This document shows positions 9,437 through 18,968 of a stretch of DNA of 64,000 nt, in pieces. The stretch's first letter is position 1. The number at the start of each line of letters is the position of its first letter. This DNA is from Roseovarius faecimaris (GTDB lineage Bacteria; Pseudomonadota; Alphaproteobacteria; Rhodobacterales; Rhodobacteraceae), in contig NZ_CP034348.1 of NCBI RefSeq assembly GCF_009762325.1, positions 378,501 through 442,500 of the forward strand. Direction: 5' to 3'. The notes under the pieces were generated by a model that saw nothing but the letters and a program-made list of their open reading frames with translations, did no database searches and was not told the origin of the DNA. The translations under genes were made by a program, and so were the position numbers.

Positions 9437-11420
9437 TATCGCCGCCTCCCACGTCAATGACCAGGGCCAGGGGCTGACCCGCACCCGCGTGTTGCAGATC
9501 ATACTGGCGGCGGCGCTCATTCTGACCGCGGCCAAGCCGATCCTGCCCGACTTCCTCATTCGCCTGCCCGAAGCCTGGATTCCACCCTTCGCGCAATGGC
9601 TCGACGTGTTCTTCGAATTCATCAAGGGCGATATCGAAACCGGCCGCCCCGGCCTGGTGCACGTCACGCGCTGGTTCGCCGAGGGGCCGCTCGATTTCAT
9701 GCTGGGCGTGACTGCCAACCTTCTGGAAGGCAAACACCGCTGGCCTTATTTCGAAGACCCGATCCCGTGGTCGGCCATTGCCGCGCTCGCTGCGGTCGTC
9801 GGCTACTATCTCGGCGGCTGGAAACTGGCGCTTCTGGCTGGTGGGACGTTCCTTTGGACCGCGCTCATGGGCCAGTGGAAACTGACGATGCAGACGCTCT
9901 CGGTGCTGGCTGTCGCCGCCCCCCTGGGCTTCATCATCGGCCTTGTCATCGGTATTGCCGCGTGGAAATGGCGCGCCTTTGACAACGCGATCAAACCCGC
10001 CCTTGCGGTGATGCAGACGCTGCCCTTCTACACCTACCTTCTGCCTGCCGTGATCTTCTTCAAAGTGGGGCCCACCGCGGGCGCCATCGCCACCACGATC
10101 TATGCCACCCCGCCCATGGTCCTTATGACCACGATCGGCCTCAGAAAGGTCTCGCCCGAGATCGTCGAAGCGGGCAAGATGTCCGGCTGCACGCGCTGGC
10201 AGATGCTGACCCGCGTTTTCCTGCCCTCGGCCCGCACCGAGATCCTTGTTGGTGTGAACCAGGTGATCATGCTCTGCCTGGCCATGGTCGTTCTGACCGC
10301 CTTCATCGGCATGCCCGGCCTGGGCGGCAAGCTCCTGGCGATGATGAACAGCTTCAAGCTGGGCCGCTCCTTCGAGATCGGGATCACCATCGTTCTGGTG
10401 GCGATCATGCTCGACCGGCTGTCAAAGGCCTGGGTGGTCAAACAGCCCGAGCATTTCGAAAAAGGCACCCCCTGGCTCATCCGCTACAAATATTCGGTTC
10501 TGGCGGTTGTCGCCTTTGTTGGGTTTTTCGTGGCGGCCCAGTTCGTCGATATCCTCAACGAAGTCGGCCGCAAGCAATCGCTCTCCATGGGGCGCGAGAT
10601 CGACGCTGTGATCCGCGGTTTCCTCGATCTGGGCTGGGTCAAGGCCTCGACCGAATTCATCCGCTACATCCTGAACGTCTGGGTGCTGATCCCGTTCCGT
10701 GACATGCTGCTCTTTATCCCGACCCCGGCCTTTATCCTCTTCGTGGTGGCCTTTGCCTACGGGGTGGGCGGCAAGCGCCCGGCGATCTTTGCAGCGATCT
10801 TCTTCTCGCTGGTGGCCCTGTCGGGCTGGTGGGACCGCTCGATCATCACCCTCTATTCGGTGATCTCGGCGGTGTTCATCTCGATGCTCATCGGCATTCC
10901 CGTCGGCATCATCGCCACGCGCCACGATGTCTGGGCGGAGCGCATCCTGCTCGCTTGCGACACCGCGCAGACCTTTCCCAGCTTCATCTACCTTCTGCCC
11001 GCGATCATGCTCTTCGGGATCACCGACACCACCGTTGTGCTGTCCATCGTGATCTTCACCACCGTGCCGCTGACCCGTTACACGATCGAGGGCTTGCGCA
11101 ACGTGCCGGTGGAACTGACCGAGGCGGCGGACATGGCGGGATGTTCCCGCTGGCAAAAGCTCACTTCGGTGCAGCTTCCGCTCGCCATGCCGACGATGGC
11201 CGTGGGGTTCAACCAGGCGCTGATGTTCGCCTTCTTCATGGTCATCATCGCCGCCTTCATCGGCACGCAGGATCTGGGCCAGGAATTGCAGCGCACGCTT
11301 GCCGGCACCGACCTGGGTAAAAACTTCGTTCTGGGTATCAACGTCTCGCTGATGGCGCTGACCTTTGACCTCGCTGTCATCAGCTGGGCCAATGCCCGCA
11401 AGAAAGCACTGGGGCTCTGA
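9429..11420 (+). CDS. tmoV: Betaine/TMAO-class ABC transporter permease, duplicated domain (TmoV-like)
   Basis: A 663-residue inner-membrane protein made of two ProW-like permease halves fused in one chain. Each half has its own EAA loop for docking the ATPase: EAGKMSGCTRWQMLTRVFLP near residue 247, and EAADMAGCSRWQKLTSVQLP near 564. One polypeptide can therefore replace the usual homodimer. Start and ATPase stop overlap by 8 bp. The cupin gene follows after a single base, so all genes from 7309 to 14207 read as one operon. Confidence 0.85.
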   Translation: MADIAASHVNDQGQGLTRTRVLQIILAAALILTAAKPILPDFLIRLPEAWIPPFAQWLDVFFEFIKGDIETGRPGLVHVTRWFAEGPLDFMLGVTANLLEGKHRWPYFEDPIPWSAIAALAAVVGYYLGGWKLALLAGGTFLWTALMGQWKLTMQTLSVLAVAAPLGFIIGLVIGIAAWKWRAFDNAIKPALAVMQTLPFYTYLLPAVIFFKVGPTAGAIATTIYATPPMVLMTTIGLRKVSPEIVEAGKMSGCTRWQMLTRVFLPSARTEILVGVNQVIMLCLAMVVLTAFIGMPGLGGKLLAMMNSFKLGRSFEIGITIVLVAIMLDRLSKAWVVKQPEHFEKGTPWLIRYKYSVLAVVAFVGFFVAAQFVDILNEVGRKQSLSMGREIDAVIRGFLDLGWVKASTEFIRYILNVWVLIPFRDMLLFIPTPAFILFVVAFAYGVGGKRPAIFAAIFFSLVALSGWWDRSIITLYSVISAVFISMLIGIPVGIIATRHDVWAERILLACDTAQTFPSFIYLLPAIMLFGITDTTVVLSIVIFTTVPLTRYTIEGLRNVPVELTEAADMAGCSRWQKLTSVQLPLAMPTMAVGFNQALMFAFFMVIIAAFIGTQDLGQELQRTLAGTDLGKNFVLGINVSLMALTFDLAVISWANARKKALGL

Positions 11421-11421
11421 C

Positions 11422-11805
11422 ATGGGAAAACTGGCTGACTTCCGCACCGTGGGGAACTTCGACCCCAAGCATTTCGAACTGATGGAAATGGAGGGCCTGC
11501 CCGGCGAAAAGGTGTACTGGCGCAATATCTCCTATGATCGCGAGACGGGGCAGGGCAGTTATCTGATGATCATGGAGCCCGGCACGCGCTGCAACCCGCA
11601 CCGCCATAACGGCCCGGAAGAATTCTATGTGATCGAGGGCGATCTGGTGGATTGCGACGGCTTTGCCTATGGCGCGGGGGATTTCGTGTCGCTTGCCGGA
11701 GGGTCCGAGCATTTCAGCATTTCGCACACGGGCTGCAAGCTGGTGGTCACCCATCGCGGCCCGGTCGACGACATGAGCCTGGAAGAGCTTGAGGCCTCGT
11801 CATGA
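11422..11805 (+). CDS. Small cupin-domain protein in the TMAO-type operon
   Basis: A 127-residue protein with a single cupin barrel. The first motif is GTRCNPHRHNGPEEFYVIEG (metal-ligand His, His and Glu) and the second follows DFVSLAGGSEHF with a later His. It starts 2 nt after the permease stop and overlaps the next gene by ATGA, so it is firmly inside the operon. Role unknown: possible jobs are metal or formaldehyde handling, substrate sensing, or a small oxygenase/lyase step. It is not part of the minimal tmoXWV-tdm set I know. Confidence 0.78.
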   Translation: MGKLADFRTVGNFDPKHFELMEMEGLPGEKVYWRNISYDRETGQGSYLMIMEPGTRCNPHRHNGPEEFYVIEGDLVDCDGFAYGAGDFVSLAGGSEHFSISHTGCKLVVTHRGPVDDMSLEELEASS

Positions 11806-14207
11806 ACAAACCGCAGACGATCACCCCGGTGTTCGAGACGCCCTATGAACGCGCCGGGGTCATCACCCCGGGCCTGCCGATCCTGCCGCATGGCACCGAA
11901 CGGCACCCGGTGCCCGGCGGCGGCTCGCGCGCTGTGCCGGTCTACAAGGGCGATGAGATTTCCGTGCTCGACCGCGATGGTCTGCAACCCGGCGAACTGG
12001 TGTTCTTCACCCCTGACGGCACCTCGGATGCGGGCATGCTGGGCGCCCGCGCAGCCGGGCCTGCCAACGGGGTGATCTCGGTGCTGGCCAATGGCTCCCG
12101 CTCTGGCGCCAAGGTCGCCAAGGCGCTCGACAGCGCCGGGTTCGATCTGGGCCGGGCCGAGGCGATCCGCATATTCCCCGACGGCTCGCGCCCCGGCGAC
12201 ATGGAGACGTTTCACGCAAGCTGCGACGGGCTGCTGATCGTGGCCGCGCCAGGCGGCATGATGCACCCCGGCGAACAGAACCCGCCGACCGAACTGATCC
12301 TCTATATCCGCCGGGCCGACCCAAACGCGGGCAAAGAGGATATCGGCCCGCCCGACCCGCTGGCCGATCCGCTTGTGGATATCAACATCCAGCCGGGCGA
12401 GGCTAAAAGCTATGAGGTCAAAAAGGGCCAGTTCATCCAGATCCTGGATGTAAAGGGGCGCGAATGCTCGGATTTTCAGGCCTTCTCCCTGCGCGCCCTC
12501 GACAAGGGGCTGGAGCGCGAGATCGACCCGACCACGACCCGCTCCCTGATGGGCAATCTCTATCCCGCGCCGGGTATCTTCTCCAAATACTGGTCCTCGG
12601 ATCAGGAGCCGCTCGTTGAGATCATCCAGGACACCTGCGGGCGGCATGACACGTTTGGCCTTGCCTGTACCGCGCGCTATTACGACGATCTGGGCTATCC
12701 GGGTCATGTGAACTGTTCCGAGAACATGAACACGGACCTCGCCCAATACGGCATTCGCCCGCGTGGCGGCTGGCCTGCGATCAACTTTTTCTTCAACACC
12801 ATGCTGGACGACACCAACGCCATCGGCATGAACGACCCGTGGTCGCGGCCCGGCGATTATGTGTTGTTGCAGGCGCTGACGGATATGATCTGTGTCTCCA
12901 CCGCCTGCCCTTGTGACGTGGACCCGGCCAATGGCTGGAACCCGACCGATATCCAGGTCCGCACCTATGGCGCGGGCGAAGACTTCAGCCGCTCCGTCGG
13001 CTACAGAAAATCAGCGGAGGCCGACTTGGAAGAGACCAAGAAAACCGGATTTCATGACTGTTTTGCGCGCCATACGCGCGATTTCGTGGAATATGCAGGC
13101 TACTGGCTGCCCAATCAGATGACCAACCATGGCGCGCTGGCCGAATACTGGGCCTGCCGCGAGAAGGCCGCGATCATGGACCTCTCACCGCTTCGGAAAT
13201 ACGAGGTGACGGGGCCGGATGCCGAAAAACTCATGCAGTATTGCGTAACCCGCAACGTCAAGAAGCTCGCCGTCGGACAGCTCACCTACACGGCGATGTG
13301 TTACGAGCATGGCGGCATGATCGACGACGGCACGCTGTTCCGGCTGGGTGAGGAAAACTTCCGCTGGATCGGCGGCAATGACACCTCCGGGCTCTGGCTG
13401 CAGGAACAGGGGCGCAAACTGGGGCTCAATGTCTGGGTGCGCAGCTCCACCGACCAGTTGCATAACGTGGCCATTCAGGGCCCGCTAAGCCGCGATATAC
13501 TTCGCGAGGTGCTCTGGACCGCCCCCACCAACCCCACGGTGGACGAGCTTGGCATGTTCCGCTTCTGCGTGGCGCGGCTCGGCGATGTGGCGGGCATTCC
13601 GGTGGTGCTGGGCCGGGCAGGATATTCGGGCGAGCTGGGCTATGAGGTCTTCTGCCACCCGAAACATGCGGTTGAGGTGTTCGACGCCATCTGGAAAGTG
13701 GGCGAACCGATGGGGCTGACGCCCTTTGGCCTCGCCGCGCTCGACATGGTTCGGATCGAGGCCGGGCTGATCTTTGCCGGCTCCGAGTTCGACGACCAAA
13801 CCGACCCGTTCGAAGCGGGCATTGGCTTTACGGTGCCTCTTAAGACGAAAGAGGATGATTTCATCGGTCGGGCAGCACTTGAAGAGCGCAAGGCGCATCC
13901 GCATCGCAAGCTTGTCGGGCTTGAGGTGGAGGGTGGCATCGTCGCCAGCCCCGGCGATTGCGTGCGCATCGGCAAGGCGCAGGTGGGCGAGATCACCTCT
14001 GCCATGAAGTCCCCCATACTGGGCAAGAACATCGCGCTGGCGCGCGTGTCGGTAACGCATTCCGAGCCGGGCACCGAGATCGAGATTGGCCAGCTCGACG
14101 GGCTGCAGAAGCGGCTCCGGGCCCGCGTCGTGCCCTATCCGCATTTCGACCCGACCAAGGAACGCGTGAAGGGCAATTACGAAAAAGAGCTGGTGCCGGG
14201 CGAATAG
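11802..14207 (+). CDS. tdm: DUF1989-GcvT fusion, probable trimethylamine N-oxide demethylase
   Basis: An 801-residue fusion. The N-terminal half (to about 400) is DUF1989/urea-carboxylase-associated. It carries Cys289, Cys369 and Cys371 (STACPCDVD), candidate zinc ligands, and GRECSDFQAF near 220. The C-terminal half (about 425-801) is a GcvT-type tetrahydrofolate domain with GYSGELGYEVF and the GLAALDMVRIEAGL stretch. This order and size match TMAO demethylase, which splits TMAO to dimethylamine and formaldehyde, with the folate domain capturing the one-carbon unit. The ABC importer immediately upstream supports this. No tmm (trimethylamine monooxygenase) gene is in the window. Another N-methyl or S-methyl substrate remains possible. 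Confidence 0.8.
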   Translation: MNKPQTITPVFETPYERAGVITPGLPILPHGTERHPVPGGGSRAVPVYKGDEISVLDRDGLQPGELVFFTPDGTSDAGMLGARAAGPANGVISVLANGSRSGAKVAKALDSAGFDLGRAEAIRIFPDGSRPGDMETFHASCDGLLIVAAPGGMMHPGEQNPPTELILYIRRADPNAGKEDIGPPDPLADPLVDINIQPGEAKSYEVKKGQFIQILDVKGRECSDFQAFSLRALDKGLEREIDPTTTRSLMGNLYPAPGIFSKYWSSDQEPLVEIIQDTCGRHDTFGLACTARYYDDLGYPGHVNCSENMNTDLAQYGIRPRGGWPAINFFFNTMLDDTNAIGMNDPWSRPGDYVLLQALTDMICVSTACPCDVDPANGWNPTDIQVRTYGAGEDFSRSVGYRKSAEADLEETKKTGFHDCFARHTRDFVEYAGYWLPNQMTNHGALAEYWACREKAAIMDLSPLRKYEVTGPDAEKLMQYCVTRNVKKLAVGQLTYTAMCYEHGGMIDDGTLFRLGEENFRWIGGNDTSGLWLQEQGRKLGLNVWVRSSTDQLHNVAIQGPLSRDILREVLWTAPTNPTVDELGMFRFCVARLGDVAGIPVVLGRAGYSGELGYEVFCHPKHAVEVFDAIWKVGEPMGLTPFGLAALDMVRIEAGLIFAGSEFDDQTDPFEAGIGFTVPLKTKEDDFIGRAALEERKAHPHRKLVGLEVEGGIVASPGDCVRIGKAQVGEITSAMKSPILGKNIALARVSVTHSEPGTEIEIGQLDGLQKRLRARVVPYPHFDPTKERVKGNYEKELVPGE

Positions 14208-14220
14208 GCCGAGCCGGAGC

Positions 14221-14245
14221 GGTGCGTGAGATCACGCACCCTACG
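14221..14245. repeat. Dispersed hairpin repeat ending CACCCTAC, copy 1
   Basis: GGTGCGTGA and TCACGCACC form a 9-bp perfect stem around GA, followed by CTACG. The same 25 bases recur exactly at 24881-24905, also just after a stop codon. It can act as a transcription stop or message stabiliser after tdm. Confidence 0.8.
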
Positions 14246-14309
14246 GACGGGCATTGCGCTTGGGTAAAAACCGTGCCACGCATCCGCTGACCAGACCTGA
14301 ACGGACCCG

Positions 14310-15476
14310 ATGCGCGCCGGATTGACCCTCCTTTTGCTGGCCTATGTGCTCAGCCAGTTTTTCCGCGCCTTCCTCGCGGTTCTCAGCGGCGTGCTGGAGA
14401 CAGATCTTGGTTCCACACCGGATGATCTCTCGGCTGCGTCCGGCCTGTGGTTCCTGACCTTCGCCGCCATGCAGATCCCTGTGGGCGCCGCGCTCGACCG
14501 GATCGGCCCGCGCCGCACGGCGGCGGTGCTTCTACTGATCGGCGGGGGCGGGGGGGCCGTGCTCTTTGGTCTGGCCGCCTCGGCTTTGCATATCAAGCTT
14601 GCCATGGCGTTGATCGGCGTCGGCTGCGCGCCGGTTCTGATGGCCTCCTACTACATTTTCGCGCGCCAGTTTCCGCCCGCGCAATTCGCCACTCTGGCCG
14701 CGCTCATGGTGGGCGCAGGCTCGGTGGGCAATCTCATTGCCGCCTATCCGATGGCCTGGGCGGCGGAAAGCTTCGGCTGGCGCGCTTCGCTCTTCGGGCT
14801 GGCCAGTATCTCTATCGCCGTGGCTCTGGGCATTCTGGCGCTTGTGCGGGATCCGCCTCCGCTGGAGGCCGACACCAAGGGCTCGCTGCTCGATCTTTTG
14901 CGCATGCCGGCGCTCTGGCTGATCTTCCCGATGATCTTTGTCAGCTACGCCCCGGCGGCGGCCATTCGCGGGCTCTGGATCGGGCCCTATCTGAGTGACA
15001 CGTTTGGCCTCACCACCGCGCAGATCGGCCAGGCCACGCTGATCATGGGGATGGCGATGATCCTTGGCGCACTGGCCTATGGCCCGCTCGACCGGCTGCT
15101 TGGCACACGCAAATGGGTGGTCTTCGGCGGCAGCGCGGCCTGCCTCGCGGCGCTTCTGGGGCTGATCCTCCTTGGCCCTTCCGGTGCGGCGCTTTCCATT
15201 GCCCTCTGTGCGGCTGTGGGCTTTTTCGGGATCAGCTATCCGGTGGTCATGGCCCATGGCCGCAGCCTCATTCCGCCACATCTGACAGGCCGGGGTGTGA
15301 CCCTGCTCAACCTTTTCAGCATCGGCGGGGCAGGGGTGGTGCAATATGCCTCGGGGCCTCTGCATGTGGCGGCGGGTGGCGGGGCGGCGGGCTACACGAT
15401 GGTCTTTGGCTTCTTCGCTGCACTCCTGGCGCTGGGCATGGTGATCTACCTCTTTTCCAGCGACAAGGTGGGCTGA
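14310..15476 (+). CDS. Major facilitator superfamily transporter
   Basis: A 388-residue protein with about 12 hydrophobic segments and a central basic/acidic loop near residue 190. The loop after helix 2 contains ALDRIGPRR, the usual MFS motif A position. It begins 102 bp after tdm, beyond a hairpin repeat, so it may be separate from that operon. The transported substrate cannot be inferred. Downstream is the asd gene in the same direction. Confidence 0.85.
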   Translation: MRAGLTLLLLAYVLSQFFRAFLAVLSGVLETDLGSTPDDLSAASGLWFLTFAAMQIPVGAALDRIGPRRTAAVLLLIGGGGGAVLFGLAASALHIKLAMALIGVGCAPVLMASYYIFARQFPPAQFATLAALMVGAGSVGNLIAAYPMAWAAESFGWRASLFGLASISIAVALGILALVRDPPPLEADTKGSLLDLLRMPALWLIFPMIFVSYAPAAAIRGLWIGPYLSDTFGLTTAQIGQATLIMGMAMILGALAYGPLDRLLGTRKWVVFGGSAACLAALLGLILLGPSGAALSIALCAAVGFFGISYPVVMAHGRSLIPPHLTGRGVTLLNLFSIGGAGVVQYASGPLHVAAGGGAAGYTMVFGFFAALLALGMVIYLFSSDKVG

Positions 15477-15585
15477 GGGCCATCCGCGCGCCGATCTGCC
15501 GCGGCCTGCGCGCATAAGTCCCTTTCCCCGGGCGCGCGATAGGTTTAAGAGGCCGCAGCCAACCCTGTAAGATGGAGTCAAGAAG

Positions 15586-16608
15586 ATGGGTTATCGAGTC
15601 GCCGTCGTCGGTGCCACGGGTAACGTGGGCCGCGAAATGCTGAACATCCTGGCCGAGCGCCAGTTCCCCGCCGATGAGGTGGTGGCCCTTGCCAGCCGCC
15701 GCAGCCTCGGCACCGAAGTCAGCTATGGCGATACAACCCTGAAGACCAAGGACCTTGAGGCGTTCGACTTCACCGGATGGGATATCGCGCTGTTTGCCAT
15801 CGGCTCGGACGCGACCAAAACCTACGCGCCCAAGGCCGCCAAAGCGGGTTGCGTCGTGATCGACAACTCGTCTCTCTACCGCTACGACCCGGATATTCCG
15901 CTGGTCGTGCCCGAGGTGAACCCCGAGGCGGTTGAGCAATATACCAACCGCAACATCATCGCCAACCCCAACTGCTCGACTGCGCAGATGGTGGTGGCGC
16001 TGAAGCCGCTGCATGATCGCGCGACGATCAAGCGCGTGGTGGTCAGCACCTATCAATCGGTGTCCGGTGCCGGCAAGGAAGGCATTGACGAGCTCTGGGA
16101 TCAGACCAAGGCGGTCTATAACCCGACCTCCGAAGTCCCGCCCTCCAAGTTCCAGAAACAGATCGCCTTCAACGTGATCCCGCATATCGACGTCTTCATG
16201 GAGGATGGCTCCACCAAGGAAGAGTGGAAGATGGTGGCGGAAACCAAGAAGATCGTGGATCCGTCGATCAAGGTCACGGCCACCTGCGTGCGCGTGCCGG
16301 TCTTTGTGGGCCATTCCGAGGCGGTGAATATCGAGTTCGAGGAGTTCCTCGACGAGGACGAGGCCCGTGACATCCTGCGTGAGGCGCCGGGCATCATGGT
16401 GATCGACAAGCGCGAAGCGGGTGGCTACGTGACGCCGGTGGAATGCGTGGGCGACTATGCCACCTTCATCAGCCGCATCCGCCAGGACAGCACGATCGAG
16501 AACGGTCTGAACCTGTGGTGCGTCTCCGACAACCTGCGCAAAGGCGCGGCTTTGAACGCAGTGCAGATTGCCGAAACGCTTGGCGCGCGCTGCCTGAAGA
16601 AAGGCTGA
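15586..16608 (+). CDS. asd: Aspartate-semialdehyde dehydrogenase
   Basis: A 340-residue NADP-dependent enzyme that reduces aspartyl phosphate to the semialdehyde on the route to Lys, Met, Thr and diaminopimelate. The nucleotide-binding GATGNVGREML is at residue 9, the catalytic Cys is in NPNCSTAQ near residue 130, and the active-site His region appears as VPVFVGHSEAV. Length and motifs fit the gram-negative/alphaproteobacterial type. A clear terminator follows inside the end of the convergent gene. Confidence 0.97.
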   Translation: MGYRVAVVGATGNVGREMLNILAERQFPADEVVALASRRSLGTEVSYGDTTLKTKDLEAFDFTGWDIALFAIGSDATKTYAPKAAKAGCVVIDNSSLYRYDPDIPLVVPEVNPEAVEQYTNRNIIANPNCSTAQMVVALKPLHDRATIKRVVVSTYQSVSGAGKEGIDELWDQTKAVYNPTSEVPPSKFQKQIAFNVIPHIDVFMEDGSTKEEWKMVAETKKIVDPSIKVTATCVRVPVFVGHSEAVNIEFEEFLDEDEARDILREAPGIMVIDKREAGGYVTPVECVGDYATFISRIRQDSTIENGLNLWCVSDNLRKGAALNAVQIAETLGARCLKKG

Positions 16609-16615
16609 GGTTGGT

Positions 16616-17095
16616 TTAAACTTGGTCGATGACCTGAAGGTCAGGCGCGTCTTCGGGCGCGCCTTTCGTTTTGGACGAAAGGAATTTTTCCTCTAGCCAG
16701 GTATGCGCTTGACCGGGAAAGGGGGCTGCAAATCGGCGCATGAGACGCGAATAGCTGAACCCCAGTTCGGATGCCTTGCAAAGCCGCGTGTCCTGTGGCC
16801 ATCGGTGTAGGGCCAATCCTCCACCTGCGGCGCGCAGGACATAGCCTTTTGCCTTCAACCGTTGATCCAGGTCGCCCCAATCCTGGCTCAACGCCAGATC
16901 GCTTGCGAGGCGCGCACGTAAGGGCGCGATGAGCTGCTCGTCCGCCCTGACAGGCGGCCTCGCATTGTGGTGGCGCGAAATTTCCCGCGCCAGCAGATCG
17001 CGTACCATTTGTCCAAGGGTCACATCCCTCTCACGCGCAATCGCCGCGGCCGCGTGGAGCATCTCGACGCTGAGTTTCAATTGCATCCGTTCCAT
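16616..17095 (-). CDS. Ribbon-helix-helix-like hypothetical protein
   Basis: A 159-residue protein starting at an ATG with GAGG 8 nt upstream. The first 45 residues (LKLSVEMLHAAAAIARERD, then LGQMVRDLLAREI) look like a ribbon-helix-helix domain: one strand plus two helices. The rest is basic and contains LKAKGYVLRAAGGGLALH, a compact segment I cannot assign. Its 3' end contains the asd terminator (16643-16672), so the last about 20 codons also serve the neighbour. Possible DNA-binding role; no partner gene is adjacent. Confidence 0.6.
   Translation of the reverse strand: MERMQLKLSVEMLHAAAAIARERDVTLGQMVRDLLAREISRHHNARPPVRADEQLIAPLRARLASDLALSQDWGDLDQRLKAKGYVLRAAGGGLALHRWPQDTRLCKASELGFSYSRLMRRFAAPFPGQAHTWLEEKFLSSKTKGAPEDAPDLQVIDQV
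16643..16672 (+). terminator. Rho-independent terminator of asd
   Basis: AGGCGCG and CGCGCCT pair around a TCTTCGGG loop and are followed by TTCGTTTT, 35 nt after the asd stop. It lies within the coding end of the convergent 159-residue gene. Confidence 0.7.
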
Positions 17096-17216
17096 GCCGC
17101 AACCTCAGCAGATCAAGGTTACCAAAGCGTGAATCCGGACATTCCCAAGAAAATGTCTTGCACCCGCCAAGAAACCCGGCCGACACTGCGTCTTATTCCC
17201 AAAAGGAGTTTGCCCC

Positions 17217-18863
17217 ATGATGCGTTTCTTCGCCCTTTGCCTGACCCTCACCAGCCCCGTCGCCCTCTTTGCCGGGGATATTCCTGTTTCCAGCATGGTT
17301 AGCGCGGCCACGCTTTACCCCGAAGGCGCGACCATCACGCGTGAGGCGGCGTTCGACGCTCCGGCGGGCGAACATCGGCTGATCCTGACCGATCTGCCCG
17401 AAAGCACCCCGCTGGAAAGCATTCGTGTCGCAGTAGAGGGGGCCACCATGGGCAGCCTGACCCTGCGCGAGGATTACGTGCCGCCGCGTACCGACGGGCC
17501 CGGCGCCGCCATTGAGGCCGCAGAGGCCGAAGTGGACCGCCAGGAAATCAGGCTGTCGCAAGCACAGGCCGATATACAGGCCATCCGGCTTGAGGCCGAT
17601 GCCGCGCGCGCGCGCGCTGCCTTCCTGCGGCAACTGGGCGAGGGCGAAGGCGTGGCCGCGCTCGATACCGCCGCGCTGCGCGATCTGCTGGGCATGATCG
17701 GAGAGGAGACCCTGACCGCTCTGCAAACGGCGCATGAGGCCGAGAGGCGCGCCGATCTCGCGGCGCGCGACCTGAAAGACATCGAGGAAGAGCTGGAACA
17801 GGCCCGCCAGGCCCTGCGCGCCCTCGTGCCCGAAGACGAGGAACGCGCCCTGCTGGCGGTAACGATTACATCGCCGGAACCGACAAGCGGCAGACTGGTG
17901 ATCACCTACAACACCTACGACTCCCTTTGGTTGCCGGTCTATGACCTCAAGCTGGACCGCGCCGATGAGGTGCTGACCTTCGAGCGCGGTGCTTTCGTGG
18001 CGCAGGGAACGGGGGAGAACTGGATCAATGTGGCCCTCACCCTCTCCACCGTCCGGCCGACTGAACGTATCGCGCCCTGGGAGGTCGGCCCGCATCTTCG
18101 CAGGATCTATGATCCCGAGGAAGAAGCCCGCGCCCGAGCGCGGGCCGTGGCGGAAACCGACGCCATGCTCGGGGCAGTTGGCGGCGCGATGGAAGAACCA
18201 TACATCGCTCCTGCTGTTGAGGCGGCTATGTCGGCCGATTTTGACGGTCTCGCGGTCACCTACACCTATCCGCAGCCCGTATCGCTGGCCTCCGGCGCCG
18301 ATTACCTGCGCCTCGCTCTCGACACGCTCGAGACGGATGTCGAGATCAAGGCCCGCGCCGTGCCGCTCAATGAGGATGTGGCCTATCTCACCGCCGAACT
18401 CACCAACGATATGAATGAGCTGATCCTGCCTACACACCTTGCCAATTTCTATCTCGACGGGCGGTTCATGGGGCAAAGCCATCTTGAGATGATCCCCGCC
18501 GGGGCCGATGCCGATATCGCCTTCGGTCCGATCGACGGGCTGCGCCTCACCCGCACTGTGCTGAACCGCAACGAGGGCGATCGCGGCATGCTCAGCCGCT
18601 CTACCGAACAGGTCGAGGAGGTGCGCATCGAGATCGAGAACCTGACCGGCACGGGCTGGGATGTCGACCTTATCGACCGCGTGCCCTATTCCGAACAGGA
18701 GGATCTCGAGATCACCTGGTCGGCCGACCCGATGCCCGACGAACAGGATATCGACGGCAAACGCGGCGTAATGGAATGGGAGCTCTACGTGGGCGCGGAT
18801 GAGACCTCGACCGTCACCCTCTCGCATCAGATGGAATGGCCCGAAGGCCAGGCCCTGCGCTGA
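17217..18863 (+). CDS. DUF4139/mucoidy inhibitor MuiA-family exported protein
   Basis: A 548-residue protein with an N-terminal signal peptide (cleavage near LFA|GD) and AAAGGAG before the ATG. Residues about 35-110 match the N-terminal beta domain of the MuiA family, about 98-200 are a long Ala/Glu/Arg coiled coil, and about 215-548 the DUF4139 beta-rich domain with VITYNTYDSLWLPVYDLKL. Family members act in the periplasm or outer surface; a cell-envelope role is likely but undefined. It converges on the sbtB gene across a terminator-like repeat. Confidence 0.85.
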   Translation: MMRFFALCLTLTSPVALFAGDIPVSSMVSAATLYPEGATITREAAFDAPAGEHRLILTDLPESTPLESIRVAVEGATMGSLTLREDYVPPRTDGPGAAIEAAEAEVDRQEIRLSQAQADIQAIRLEADAARARAAFLRQLGEGEGVAALDTAALRDLLGMIGEETLTALQTAHEAERRADLAARDLKDIEEELEQARQALRALVPEDEERALLAVTITSPEPTSGRLVITYNTYDSLWLPVYDLKLDRADEVLTFERGAFVAQGTGENWINVALTLSTVRPTERIAPWEVGPHLRRIYDPEEEARARARAVAETDAMLGAVGGAMEEPYIAPAVEAAMSADFDGLAVTYTYPQPVSLASGADYLRLALDTLETDVEIKARAVPLNEDVAYLTAELTNDMNELILPTHLANFYLDGRFMGQSHLEMIPAGADADIAFGPIDGLRLTRTVLNRNEGDRGMLSRSTEQVEEVRIEIENLTGTGWDVDLIDRVPYSEQEDLEITWSADPMPDEQDIDGKRGVMEWELYVGADETSTVTLSHQMEWPEGQALR

Positions 18864-18939
18864 GCGGTCCGACCTCTGCTCCCAACACCCCGTCAGCGGG
18901 CGCGGATAACCTCAATTCGTGCCCGGTCCTTTCCCGACC

Positions 18940-18962
18940 GTAGAGTGGGGTTTATCCCACCC
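18940..18962. repeat. Terminator-like dispersed repeat between muiA-like gene and sbtB
   Basis: GTGGG and CCCAC form a short stem around GTTTAT, framed by GTAG on the left. It resembles the longer element at 28214-28270 (same GTAGxGxGGGGTTT start). It sits between convergent genes and could terminate both. Confidence 0.6.
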
Positions 18963-18968
18963 AAACCC

